Notes: generated from the sequence alone by a model not told the origin. Shown: positions 27,770 through 35,915, counted from the first letter of the stretch. The stretch: DNA of 64,000 bases from CAVYEM01 sp963767635 (GCA_963767635.1 CAVYEM010000003.1:1-64000), one strand, 5' to 3'. Numbers and translations: made by a program.

Positions 27770-28186
27770 TTACTTTTCGGCGAACAAACTTGCAAGGCCC
27801 GAGAGAAGGGCCACGTGGGCACGTTCGTGGTGCTGCAACGGTGCCGGCAGGGTGACGATGGCGAATCGATCGGGATCCTGCATGTGGAGGCGAGCCGCCA
27901 CCCCGGCCAAACGATCGTCGGACCGCAGTGCCGCTATGCGATCGTCCAGGCGCGCCGTTTCGGCGGTCAGCATAACCCTCTCGCGTTCGCCCTTGGCCAT
28001 CGCGTAGTTCAACCCCGTCAAGCGAGCCGTCAGCATGACGTACAACATCACTAGGCACAGCACCATTGCGAGCCCGGCGCAGAAGCGCAGCAGCCCCGCG
28101 TACCGCGCGCGTTCTTTACGCGAGATGCGCCGCTGCGTCGCCTGCTTTGCGGTGCGAACGTTTTGTACACGCGCCTGCGCGAGCAT
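27770..28186 (-). CDS. ftsL: FtsL-like division protein
   Basis: 138 residues: a basic cytoplasmic N-terminus (QATQRRISRKERARY), one membrane helix (LRFCAGLAMVLCLVMLYVML) and a short coiled-coil-like segment (ERERVMLTAETARLDDRIAAL). Sequence conservation of FtsL is low; position between rsmH and ftsI plus this topology supports the call. Its ATG overlaps the rsmH stop (TGATG). Confidence 0.78.
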   Translation of the reverse strand: MLAQARVQNVRTAKQATQRRISRKERARYAGLLRFCAGLAMVLCLVMLYVMLTARLTGLNYAMAKGERERVMLTAETARLDDRIAALRSDDRLAGVAARLHMQDPDRFAIVTLPAPLQHHERAHVALLSGLASLFAEK

Positions 28187-29061
28187 CAGACGGCCTTTCG
28201 CTGCGCCGCGCGCAGTTTCGCGCTGCGCGCACGCGGATTGCGCTCGATCTCCGCTTCGTCGGGAACGATTGGCTTGCGCGTGAGCACGTCCAGGCGTTCG
28301 TCCTCACGCATCGCGTGCTTGACGATGCGGTCCTCGAGGGAGTGGAAACTGATCGTCACGATGCGTCCGGCTCCGCGCAACCGATCCGCCGCGGTATCGA
28401 GGCCGTCTCGCAACGCGTCCAGTTCGTCGTTGACCGCAATGCGCAGCGCCTGGAAGACGCGCGTGGCCGGATGGATGCGTTCACGCCGCCCGCTGCGATA
28501 CAGCAGGCCACCGATCATCCGCCCGAATTCCACGGTCGTCTTCGGCAACGTTCCCGACGTTCGCCGGTGCACGATTGCGCGGGCAATCTTTCGAGCGGCG
28601 CGCTCTTGTCCGTAGAAAAAGAAGATGTCCGCGAGTTCGGCTTCGCTCGCAGTCATCAATACCTCGTAGGCGCTTTGACCGCCGCGCGGATCCATACGCA
28701 TGTCGAGCTCGGCGGATTCGCGAAATGAAAAGCCGCGCGACGCATCGTCAAATTGCATCGAAGAGACTCCCAAATCGAAGAGCACGCCGTCGACCGAGCC
28801 GATCCCCAGCCGGTCCAGCTCCGTCGAAAGATCGCGGAAGTTCGAGGGCACGAACGTAAACGCGGAGTGGTCCAAGTGCGCCGCCCGCGCCTGCGCCTGC
28901 GGGTCTGCATCGAATGCAATGAGCCGGCCGTCCCGTAAGCGCTCCAAGATTCCCCGGCTGTGGCCACCCGCACCGAAGGTCGCATCGACGTAAATACCAC
29001 TCGGCCGGATCGCCAAATACTTCAACGCCTGTTCGTACAAGACCGGAATGTGTTGTTCCAT
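28186..29061 (-). CDS. rsmH: 16S rRNA (cytosine1402-N4)-methyltransferase
   Basis: 291 residues. The SAM-dependent methylase acts on C1402 in the ribosomal P site. HIPVLYEQAL at the N-terminus, VDATFGAGGHSRGIL as the SAM motif, LFDLGVSSMQFDDASRGFSF in the middle (DLGVSSMQFD) and ISFHSLEDRIVKH near the C-terminus are diagnostic. It begins 15 bases after the restored mraZ stop. Confidence 0.96.
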   Translation of the reverse strand: MEQHIPVLYEQALKYLAIRPSGIYVDATFGAGGHSRGILERLRDGRLIAFDADPQAQARAAHLDHSAFTFVPSNFRDLSTELDRLGIGSVDGVLFDLGVSSMQFDDASRGFSFRESAELDMRMDPRGGQSAYEVLMTASEAELADIFFFYGQERAARKIARAIVHRRTSGTLPKTTVEFGRMIGGLLYRSGRRERIHPATRVFQALRIAVNDELDALRDGLDTAADRLRGAGRIVTISFHSLEDRIVKHAMREDERLDVLTRKPIVPDEAEIERNPRARSAKLRAAQRKAV

Positions 29062-29076
29062 CGATCCACTCGGGCA

Positions 29077-29521
29077 TCAGTACAGTCCTGAGCTCTGCCA
29101 TGAAACTCGCGACCTCGCCTTCGGGTGCGGCGTGCTCGGCGTAGCGTTCTTTAGCCCAAACCTCGACGCGCGTGAGGGTTCCCACCGACGTCACCTCGCG
29201 CTCGACGCCGGCGTATCCCCGCAGCGCCGGGGGGATGAGCAGGCGCCCTTGCGCGTCGCACGCCGTTTCTTCCGTATGGGCGAACACGTGGCGAACGAAG
29301 CGCCGAAACGTCTCATCTTTTTGCGGGGCGGACTCGAGTCGATCGCAAAAGGCGGCCCAGGTGGCTTGAGGGTAGAGCGCCAGGCACGGCTCGGGCGCCG
29401 CGATGGTTATAATGAAGCCTGGACCGAGCCGCTCGCGGAACCGCGCGGGCACGATGAGGCGCCCCTTGTCGTCAAGGGCGTGCTCGACCGAACCGGAAAA
29501 GCGCGGTAAGTCCGCGTGCAA
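29077..29521 (-). CDS. mraZ: Transcriptional regulator MraZ, frameshift near the 3' end
   Basis: First gene of the division/cell-wall cluster and its likely autoregulator. It starts with TTG 29521, six bases after a strong GGGGAGG. Two AbrB-like MraZ repeats are visible: HALDDKGRLIVPARFRERL and ETACDAQGRLLIPPALR. As sequenced the frame runs on for another 100 residues into rsmH. Removing one A near 29096 gives MAELGLY and a TGA at 29077-29079. That restores 147 residues, the usual family length, and ends just before rsmH. I take the long version as an artefact. Confidence 0.88.
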
Positions 29522-29538
29522 GCTCGCCTCCCCAAGTC

Positions 29539-29565
29539 ACCACTGCGCACCACTTTGCACCACTA
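29539..29565 (-). promoter_or_regulatory. Three MraZ boxes, 10-bp direct repeats
   Basis: On the minus strand AGTGGTG occurs three times with an exact 10-base period (plus-strand CACCACT at 29539, 29549 and 29559). This matches the arrangement of MraZ operators in other bacteria (short G-rich direct repeats of 10-bp period just before mraZ). The first box overlaps the -10 element, which predicts repression of the whole cluster by MraZ. Confidence 0.88.
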
Positions 29566-29591
29566 TACGCCCCAGGTGAACGGGGCGCAAG
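29563..29591 (-). promoter_or_regulatory. mraZ/cell-wall cluster promoter
   Basis: -35 TTGCGC (29586-29591), 17 bases, -10 TATAGT (29563-29568) on the minus strand. The predicted transcript starts near 29556 and has a leader of about 35 bases containing two of the MraZ boxes. No internal promoter is evident for the 19 kb that follow. Confidence 0.8.
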
Positions 29592-29761
29592 CGGACGGCC
29601 CGTGAAAATTCAACAGTGGCTGTAGGTTTCATAAGGTAGCGGAACTGCAGAGAAGCTGACGGGAATTCCGGAAGTAAAAGGGAACGGCGCCGCCCCTCAC
29701 GGAGTAGCCGCTGAGGATGCCGCTCGTAACGACCGAGCGCTGTTTCGATCGAGGCCGACAT

Positions 29762-29858
29762 TGACGCGATTAGCGTTCGCCAATCGCGTCACGTTATGAC
29801 GCGATTAGCGACAAGACGCGATCCTTGCGGTATAATTGCGTCAAAACATGACGCGATT
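29762..29858. promoter_or_regulatory. Operator array of TGACGCGATT half-sites around the fic promoter
   Basis: Five copies of the half-site TGACGCGATT lie here: forward at 29762, 29797 and 29849, reverse at 29782 and 29834 (one mismatch), plus a weaker AGACGCGATC at 29814. Two pairs form inverted repeats with 10-base (29762-29791) and 5-base (29834-29858) spacers. The last pair straddles the transcription start and the fic ATG. Binding by a dimeric winged-helix protein, possibly the Fic protein itself, is inferred. Confidence 0.8.
29808..29836 (+). promoter_or_regulatory. fic promoter, near-leaderless
   Basis: Consensus -10 TATAAT (29831-29836) with a weaker -35 GCGACA (29808-29813) 17 bases away. 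The expected start of transcription is about 29843, so the ATG at 29848 would be nearly at the 5' end of the mRNA. No ribosome-binding site fits in between, which suggests leaderless translation. Confidence 0.7.
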
Positions 29859-30936
29859 ATATATCTGGGAGCGGGCAGGCTGGCCAAGATTCTCATATGA
29901 TGCTGCCCGCTTGCTAGCTGCGCTGGGGAACGCCCGTAAGGCCCAAGGCCGGCTCGCCGAGGCAATGGCGCGCGTCGGCTTCACCGAGCGCGAAGAAGCC
30001 TTTCTTGAAACGCTTACAACAGACGCGGTCGAAACAAGCAAAATTGAGGGTGAGGACCTCGACTACGCAGCGGTGCGTTCTTCGGTAGCGGCGCGTCTAG
30101 GGATGCCACACGCCGCGCTGGCGCCTACCGACGCACGCACTGAAGGCGTCGCCGCTATGGTGCTTGATGCAGTCCAGAATTACGATAAACCGCTCACAGG
30201 GGACCGGATTTTCCGCTGGCATATCGAGCTGTTCCCCGGCAAACAAGAAATCGTCATCGGCGATTGGCGAGCGGGTCCTGTTGGCGTTTACCGCTATGGC
30301 CGCGTCGACCAACCGCCCACTACCGAGTACATGGCTCCACCTGCGGAGCGCGTGATCGTCGAAATGAAACGCTTCTTCGATTGGTTCAACGCACCGAGCG
30401 GTACCGACGGCATCGTTCGCAGCGCGCTCGCGCACCTATGGTTCGTCACGATCCATCCATTTGAGGACGGCAATGGTCGGATTGCTCGCGCTATAGCAGA
30501 TATGGCATTAGCTCAGGACGAACGATCGACTCGTCGCTTCTTCAGTATGTCTCGCCAAATCCGTGAGGAGCGTAAACACTATTATGCCGTGCTCAAAGAA
30601 ACGCAGCACGGGCCGCTCGACGTTACTTCGTGGCTTGAATGGTTCTTGCAGTGTTACGAAAAAGCCGTGCAGCGCGCCATGGACACGCTTGGGCGCGTGC
30701 TACGTGCCAATACATTTTGGGCCCACCACAGTGCCGTAACGTTTACGGATCGCCAGCGTAAGGCGCTCACACATGTTCTACAAGGGTTCAAAGGCGCCAT
30801 TACGACAAAGAACTGGCAACGTTTGGCGCAAACCTCGCGCGAAAGCGCCACACGCGACTTAAGCCATCTCGTGCAAAAAGGCGTCCTGCGCTCCGAAGGT
30901 GCTGGAAGATCTACGCGTTATGAATTACTCGAGTAA
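29848..30936 (+). CDS. Fic-domain AMP-transferase with C-terminal winged helix
   Basis: 362 residues. N-terminal helical part with TSKIEGE near residue 65, the (S/T)xxxE(G/N) inhibitory helix of class II Fic proteins. The catalytic loop HPFEDGNGRIAR lies near residue 208, with all key residues present. The last 65 residues (TFTDRQRKALTHVL ... LVQKGVLRSEGAGRSTRYEL) look like a winged helix-turn-helix. It would transfer AMP (or another nucleotide) to a hydroxyl on an unknown target. The lower GC and the neighbouring VapC remnant suggest a mobile accessory gene. ATG 29848 fits the promoter better than TTG 29836. Confidence 0.92.
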   Translation: MTRLYIWERAGWPRFSYDAARLLAALGNARKAQGRLAEAMARVGFTEREEAFLETLTTDAVETSKIEGEDLDYAAVRSSVAARLGMPHAALAPTDARTEGVAAMVLDAVQNYDKPLTGDRIFRWHIELFPGKQEIVIGDWRAGPVGVYRYGRVDQPPTTEYMAPPAERVIVEMKRFFDWFNAPSGTDGIVRSALAHLWFVTIHPFEDGNGRIARAIADMALAQDERSTRRFFSMSRQIREERKHYYAVLKETQHGPLDVTSWLEWFLQCYEKAVQRAMDTLGRVLRANTFWAHHSAVTFTDRQRKALTHVLQGFKGAITTKNWQRLAQTSRESATRDLSHLVQKGVLRSEGAGRSTRYELLE

Positions 30937-31102
30937 GTTCCGGATCGTAACGGCCCGGCCGAAAGCACGTCGGTTTTGGCGAAATCCTGGCTTTTATAGA
31001 GCAGTGGCTTGCCGCGGTCGATGGCGAGCGCGTATGCAGCGCAATCGCCGAAGTTCAACGATGCCGCGTGGATAGCTTCCACGGATCCAAAATCGACGCC
31101 GT
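30918..31102 (-). pseudogene. VapC-type PIN toxin remnant
   Basis: No complete gene fits, but the minus strand encodes AASLNFGDCAAYALA followed by GKPLLYKSQDFAKTDV and a TAA stop at 30918-30920. This is the C-terminal signature of VapC PIN-domain RNases (LNxGDcxaYALA ... LLxkgxDFxxTD), including the late catalytic Asp. The N-terminal half with the first catalytic Asp is missing and no vapB antitoxin is present. The stretch from 31103 to 31221 holds nothing I can identify. Confidence 0.72.
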
Positions 31103-31221
31103 GGCAGCTCCGGCTCTAAAATGGGACGAGACTTGCTTCCAGATACGACACGCAGGCGGCGCAAACGCGTAGCTTCTCTAACCGTACTCCGCGCGGTGAT
31201 GGCAGCCGTGGTGTTTGATGC

Positions 31222-31473
31222 CTACGCCGGAGACTTACGAAAATAGGCGGCGTTGAGTTCGGTGTATTCGTCCCACTTATGCGGAAGGTCGCTGTCCGCG
31301 AAAATCGCTTCAACCGGACACGCCGACACGCAGGCCCCGCAGTCGATGCACACCTCAGGGTCGATGTAGAGCTGCGGGTCCTCCTCGGCGCCGTGAATGC
31401 AGTCCACCGGACAGACGTCTACGCATGATTTGTCCTTGGTCCCCACGCAGGGTTCGGCGATAATGTATGCCAT
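31222..31473 (-). CDS. Ferredoxin, 7Fe or 2x[4Fe-4S] type
   Basis: 83 residues from ATG 31473 (MAYIIAEPCVGTKD). Eight-cysteine pattern in two clusters: CVGTKDKSCVDVCPVDCIH and CIDCGACVSACPVEAIF. The spacing of the first cluster resembles 7Fe ferredoxins (one 3Fe-4S, one 4Fe-4S) of the FdxA type. It is a small cytoplasmic electron carrier; no partner oxidoreductase is adjacent. The gene is divergent from the CRP-fusion regulator, 76 bases apart. Confidence 0.92.
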   Translation of the reverse strand: MAYIIAEPCVGTKDKSCVDVCPVDCIHGAEEDPQLYIDPEVCIDCGACVSACPVEAIFADSDLPHKWDEYTELNAAYFRKSPA

Positions 31474-31549
31474 AGGAGTCAAGCGTAGCGCCTCCGCACT
31501 GCTGCGCGGAACGACCGCAGTAGGCGCATAGCTGCGACTTTTCCACACT

Positions 31550-32473
31550 ATGCAGACCATTGAACGACGCATCGACGTGCGACCCTTGCCGCCGGCCGAC
31601 CGCCACACGGTGATTTTGCGCGCGTTCGACGACTTGGCCGAGGGGCGGGGTCTGGTCGTCGCGACCGATCACGACGCGCGCCCGCTGCACATCGAACTCG
31701 AGCAAACGCGCCGGTCCACCTACGCGTGGGCGCAGCGAAGGCTGGCGGAAAACCACTGGGAGATCACGCTTCGCAAAATGCGGCCGCCGCGCGGCGGCGC
31801 CGCGTCGGGCATGGAGCGCTCGCCGGTCTTTGCGCGATCCGCGCCCAGCTCGACGGCGGTGCTTGCACCGCTGGCGCGGCGCGCAGCGATTAAACGCGAT
31901 CGCGCGGTGGTCGAGCAGGGCGTCTCGTGGCCGTACGTCGGACTGGTGGAAGCAGGCATCGTGCAGGCGGTGCTGGCAAGCGGGAGCGGACGCGAGCAGG
32001 TGCTCTTCGATTTACTGCCCGGCGACGTCTTTGGCGAGGCCGCACTGATCGATCGCGGTCCGACGCTGGTGCGGTACATCGCGCAAACTGTCGGGACGAT
32101 CGTGCTGCTGTTTCCGGTCGAAGCCGTGCGCCGCCAATGTGAAGCCGACAACGCACTGTTTCACGCCCTCGCGGATTTGAGCTCGCAGCACACGCGCGCC
32201 ATCCTCGATCGATTCGCCCTTCTGCTTGCGCAACCGGCCGCTGCGCGCATCGCGTCCGTACTGCTTTCGTATGCCGCTCCGGCGCAGGGATTGCGCGCAG
32301 CGCTGCCGCCGCTCCCACTGATGACGCAAACCGAAATTGCGCGGCTGGCGGGGACGGTCAAAGAGATCGTGCAGCGATTGCTTCCCAAATTTGAAGCGGA
32401 AGGAGCAATCCGGCGCGCCGGCGGCCGAATCGTTGAAGTCGATCGCCGTAAGCTTTTACACCTCGCCGAGTGA
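31550..32473 (+). CDS. DUF2249-CRP/FNR fusion regulator
   Basis: 307 residues with three parts. Residues 1-77 match the DUF2249 (TusA/SirA-like) domain: RRIDVRPLPPADRHTVIL, DDLAEGRGLVVATDHDARPL. Residues 85-205 form a cyclic-nucleotide-binding-type barrel with LLPGDVFGEAALID. Residues 225-307 are a Crp-type winged helix (MTQTEIARLAGTVKEIVQRLL). The cNMP-contact Arg/Ser pair is not obvious and no FNR cysteines are present. A CRP protein carrying an N-terminal DUF2249 sensor is unusual; DUF2249 occurs beside nitrosative-stress and denitrification genes elsewhere. The divergent ferredoxin gene may be a target. Confidence 0.82.
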   Translation: MQTIERRIDVRPLPPADRHTVILRAFDDLAEGRGLVVATDHDARPLHIELEQTRRSTYAWAQRRLAENHWEITLRKMRPPRGGAASGMERSPVFARSAPSSTAVLAPLARRAAIKRDRAVVEQGVSWPYVGLVEAGIVQAVLASGSGREQVLFDLLPGDVFGEAALIDRGPTLVRYIAQTVGTIVLLFPVEAVRRQCEADNALFHALADLSSQHTRAILDRFALLLAQPAAARIASVLLSYAAPAQGLRAALPPLPLMTQTEIARLAGTVKEIVQRLLPKFEAEGAIRRAGGRIVEVDRRKLLHLAE

Positions 32474-32481
32474 GCGCAGCG

Positions 32482-32931
32482 TCACCGCTCCGAGGGGCGA
32501 TCGCGGCGTTCGAGATTCCATTCGCGCTCGGCAAAGTCGTGAACGTCGTCTAAAAAGCGATTCATCGTGCGCTGCGCGATGTGCCGCCCGATGATGCGAT
32601 CGAATATCCGCCCCGGCAAACCGAGCGGCGCCGCATACGATCCTTCCATGCGCAGCTCCGTTGACGCGCCATTAGGCCGTACGGTAATGAGCCCGCGCAT
32701 CACCGGCAGCGGGAACCACGAACGCGCGTGCCAGTGAATCGTCAGCGCATCGTGAATGCGCGTCGTGTCGGTGTGATCGGGCACCTCTTGCAGTTCGTAT
32801 TCAACCCGCGTACGCAGCGCCGAAAACGGCCCGACGCGATGCTGCACGCCCTTGCTGTGGAAGCGTTGGATCATCTCGATCGTGGCGCTGAACGGACACC
32901 GAACGTCGCGTTTTGAAAATATTTCCGTCAT
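32482..32931 (-). CDS. SRPBCC/START-like polyketide-cyclase-type protein
   Basis: 149 residues from ATG 32931, preceded by GGAGGGAGCC. The pattern FSATIEMIQRFHSK, a central beta sheet (YELQEVPDHTDTTRIHDALT) and the long C-terminal helix (RTMNRFLDDVHDFAERE) fit the SRPBCC helix-grip fold. Such proteins bind hydrophobic ligands; the ligand is unknown. It converges on the regulator gene, eight bases away. Confidence 0.68.
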   Translation of the reverse strand: MTEIFSKRDVRCPFSATIEMIQRFHSKGVQHRVGPFSALRTRVEYELQEVPDHTDTTRIHDALTIHWHARSWFPLPVMRGLITVRPNGASTELRMEGSYAAPLGLPGRIFDRIIGRHIAQRTMNRFLDDVHDFAEREWNLERRDRPSER

Positions 32932-33079
32932 GGCTCCCTCCCCGTTCACGGCTTGCGGACACGCTTCGCCGGCATGCACAGGCGATCGAGCGCACGGCAT
33001 GACGCCTCTGTCCACTTAAGACGTGTGCCGGAGCGGGCTTCCGGAATGGGTACAATGCATCCCTAAGGGGAGCCCTACG

Positions 33080-33310
33080 ATGACCACAGCCAATCGTCCG
33101 GTCTACGCGGTAACGGGATCGATTCAAGCGTCGATCCGCGCTCACCCGCACGTTTTGGCCGCGGTGTTCACTTCAGCTCCGCGATTTCGCGTTTTTCGAG
33201 GCCTGCGTGTCACCGTGCGGCTGGCGCGCGTCAAACATCACCGTCTGAGCCGAATTCTCCGCTGCCATTGGCACATCACGCGGGAGCACAGTTCCTGGAG
33301 CCGCGCCTAG
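33080..33310 (+). CDS. Small basic protein, unknown
   Basis: 76 residues from ATG 33080, with AAGGGGAG 8-10 bases upstream, a convincing ribosome-binding site. Arg/His-rich C-terminal half (FRVFRGLRVTVRLARVKHHR), no signal peptide or membrane helix, no recognised family. It is followed at once by a bidirectional hairpin terminator, which supports it being a real transcription unit. Confidence 0.5.
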   Translation: MTTANRPVYAVTGSIQASIRAHPHVLAAVFTSAPRFRVFRGLRVTVRLARVKHHRLSRILRCHWHITREHSSWSRA

Positions 33311-33347
33311 AAAAAATGGGCCGGCGCGAGCGCCGGCCCATTTTGTT
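33311..33347. terminator. Bidirectional rho-independent terminator
   Basis: An 11-bp stem (TGGGCCGGCGC at 33317-33327, complement at 33330-33340), flanked by six A on the left and TTTTGTT on the right. It can end both the small plus-strand gene and the minus-strand sedolisin gene, whose stop is 13 bases away. Confidence 0.88.
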
Positions 33348-33360
33348 AGCGCCGCAAATG

Positions 33361-35730
33361 CTACAGCGCGTTTGCCAGAGACCAGGCTTTGGGCGCTCCG
33401 ATGCCCGTGACTAGGTCGTAGCCGGCGACCGCGTTGTACGCGCCGTTGTTGCCGGATGTCACATCCGTGTAATCCGTGTACGCGCTGTTCTTGAATACGG
33501 TATACAGATTCGGATCCACGAATCCGTAGTGCGTATTGCGCAGCTGATTCACTTCGGCCATGAAGGCGACGAACTCCGGCGACGACCACGACGTGCCGTC
33601 TACTTTCATCCATCCGCCTTGACCGGCCGCATACACCGCGACGCCGACGCCGGGAAGCGAGACGTCCGGCTGATTGCGTCCCGAGCTGTTGGTACCGGAC
33701 ACGCCCGACTGGTAACTCGGCAGCGCAAACACCGTTGAAACACCGCCGCCCGACTTGAATCCGTTGGACGAGTCGGATCCGGCGGTGATGCTCGTGAGCG
33801 TACCGCTGCTGTTGTCGGTGAAGTTCACTGCACCCACGGACACGAAATACGGGCCGCCCGCCGGCGCGCTTACGCCCAGCGAACCGCTGCACTCGTTGCT
33901 TCCCGAATCGCCAGACGAGGCCGAGAACGTGATGCCTTTGGCCGCGGCCTGCTGCGCGATGGAGTTGGTCGTGTTGGCGAATGACGTGTCGCTCGACTCG
34001 CATCCGCCGAACGAGGAGTTGATGACCGTTGCGAGTCCGTCGGAAACGGCTTTGTTGTACCCGTCTTCGATGTGTTGATCGCTCAGGTCTGGGAAGTCGT
34101 AAACGCGAACGTTGGCGCCCGGCGCAAGACCGGAGATCGTTTCGACGTCCAGCGCCGTTTCAACGTAGTCGCTGCTGGATGCATTGCCGCCGCCGTCTAC
34201 GGCGACGTTGGTGATGCTGCCGGTTTGGCTAACGCCTGCAGCGCTCAAGTAGGTGCTCACGTCGCTCGCCGTGATCGGCGTATCGATCTCGACCGCGACG
34301 GTTTGGCCTGATCCGTTGCAGCCGTGCTGTACTGGGTAATCGAAGGCTTTTGCAACGCCCGTCGCATACCAGCCGTTCGAACCGCTCAGCGGCCCGTTCA
34401 GTGCAGCCGCACCGTTACAACCGCTCGGCGGCCCCGTGGGTGTGCTGGTCGGTTGGGGCGTGGGCGTAGGAGAACCTGACGGCTTGGGAGTCGGCGAGGG
34501 AGTGCTCGTCGGTTTGGGCGTCGGTGTCGGGGACGGCGAAGGCGTCGGCGTCGAACCGCCTCCGGAGAGGCTGACGTCGTCGATGAACTGCTGCGTGTAG
34601 AGATACGAATAGCCGTCGCCATGCACGCCGAAGTACAGATAGTACGTTTGGCCGGCATACGCGCTTACGCTATAGCTCTTCTGGACCCAAGACGGCACGT
34701 TGTTGACGCTGTAGTAGAAGTTCTGCACGACATTGCCGTTGCCGTCGAGCAGATCCGCTTCTTGCCATGCGTAGGACGTGTCGCTCTCGTCCGATCGCTG
34801 ATACGCGTAGAACGTGAGCACGCCGCTGGCAGGAATGGTGACTTGCTGGCACACGCCCGTGTCGCCGTTGGGTTCGCTGCTGCCGTTGCCCGACTTCTCG
34901 TCGTATCGGCCGGTATGCGGATGTGAGGTCGTGACGGAAGCGTTGATGTTTCCGCATTGGAACCAGCCGCTGTTGACGCGGCCGCTTTCGAAGCCGGGAT
35001 TGGTCACGACATTAGCAGCCATCGGCTGCACAGCCATACGGCGCCGCGCGGAGAACGGCGGGACGGCGATGCGCGATGGAACCGTCCGGCGCGAAGAATC
35101 GGCGCCCGTGTGCACCACGATCAGATTGTTGAGCGAGAGATCCTTGACGTACTGGGAAATGCTCGCCGGAATGACGGCAACCTTAGCGTTGGTGTACCGC
35201 TGTCCGAATTTGCCTTGGCTGACCGTATGCATTTGCGTGCTAAAGAAGCGCTCGACGGCGGAACTCGGCGCGCTTGCATCGACGATCGTGCGATTTGCGA
35301 ATCGCTGCGTGATCGTAAAGCCGGCGGACTGCAGCGCATGCACGACCGCGGCTTCCTGCGCCGAAGTCGGCGCGTAGTACGCGTTGAATTGCGAGGTCGA
35401 AAGATAGCGATGATACATTGGCGAGGAGCGATCGCTCTGCTCGCGCACGAGCGTGTCGAGCTCGGCTTGGTGATTGTAGTGCAGGGTGATCGACACGTTG
35501 ACCGGAGCCGAGGGCGCGCGACGGCCGAGATCGCTGAAGGCCAGCCGCCCGCTCGGATGCGGCACGCCGCCGCTGACCGCCCTGACTTGGCTCTCTGGAC
35601 TTTGGCTAGCCGCGCCTTCATCAGTCGATGCGCCGCCCGGGGTGAAAGGTACGGAGGAGTGGCCTCCGCAGGCAGTGAGCGCGAGCCCAAAACATAGGAT
35701 GCCCGCGACCGCTCGAATGGATCTTGGCAT
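33361..35730 (-). CDS. Lipidated sedolisin (S53) protease with inserted jelly-roll domain
   Basis: 789 residues from ATG 35730 (GAGGAAC ribosome-binding site). Signal peptide and lipobox LTAC are followed by a pro-kumamolisin activation domain (about 60-230, with LSTSQFNAYYAPT). Next come a beta-jelly-roll domain (about 245-400, NVVTNPGFESGRVNSGWF) and a TPSPTPTP linker, then the catalytic domain (about 445-789). Glu and Asp are in YVETALDVETISGL, the nucleophile Ser is in DGTSWSSPEF, and a C-terminal calcium loop is in DVTSGNNGAYNAV and GYDLVTGIG. Family members are acid-active endopeptidases. The domain placed between propeptide and protease, and the lipid anchor, are unusual. Confidence 0.9.
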   Translation of the reverse strand: MPRSIRAVAGILCFGLALTACGGHSSVPFTPGGASTDEGAASQSPESQVRAVSGGVPHPSGRLAFSDLGRRAPSAPVNVSITLHYNHQAELDTLVREQSDRSSPMYHRYLSTSQFNAYYAPTSAQEAAVVHALQSAGFTITQRFANRTIVDASAPSSAVERFFSTQMHTVSQGKFGQRYTNAKVAVIPASISQYVKDLSLNNLIVVHTGADSSRRTVPSRIAVPPFSARRRMAVQPMAANVVTNPGFESGRVNSGWFQCGNINASVTTSHPHTGRYDEKSGNGSSEPNGDTGVCQQVTIPASGVLTFYAYQRSDESDTSYAWQEADLLDGNGNVVQNFYYSVNNVPSWVQKSYSVSAYAGQTYYLYFGVHGDGYSYLYTQQFIDDVSLSGGGSTPTPSPSPTPTPKPTSTPSPTPKPSGSPTPTPQPTSTPTGPPSGCNGAAALNGPLSGSNGWYATGVAKAFDYPVQHGCNGSGQTVAVEIDTPITASDVSTYLSAAGVSQTGSITNVAVDGGGNASSSDYVETALDVETISGLAPGANVRVYDFPDLSDQHIEDGYNKAVSDGLATVINSSFGGCESSDTSFANTTNSIAQQAAAKGITFSASSGDSGSNECSGSLGVSAPAGGPYFVSVGAVNFTDNSSGTLTSITAGSDSSNGFKSGGGVSTVFALPSYQSGVSGTNSSGRNQPDVSLPGVGVAVYAAGQGGWMKVDGTSWSSPEFVAFMAEVNQLRNTHYGFVDPNLYTVFKNSAYTDYTDVTSGNNGAYNAVAGYDLVTGIGAPKAWSLANAL

Positions 35731-35915
35731 GTAGTTCCTCGCTGGTGCCGGATGCAATGACGTGATGCGCGGTACTCCACAGCGCCGCACGTCCCGCTAC
35801 TGTAAAGTCTTTTATGAAGCCGCGTCTAGACGCGGTTGCACGGCAGGCGAAGCGGGCGGACAGGCAACTACGGCGCAGGCCGGGTACCACCGATACAAGA
35901 AAAGGGCGTTTGGCG

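Noticed and set aside
28748..29076. A 110-residue C-terminal extension of MraZ
   Set aside because: It reads rsmH in the wrong frame; removing one base yields the normal MraZ ending.
29537..29761. A 74-codon minus-strand frame upstream of mraZ
   Set aside because: It lies across the mraZ promoter and MraZ boxes and shows no protein-like features.
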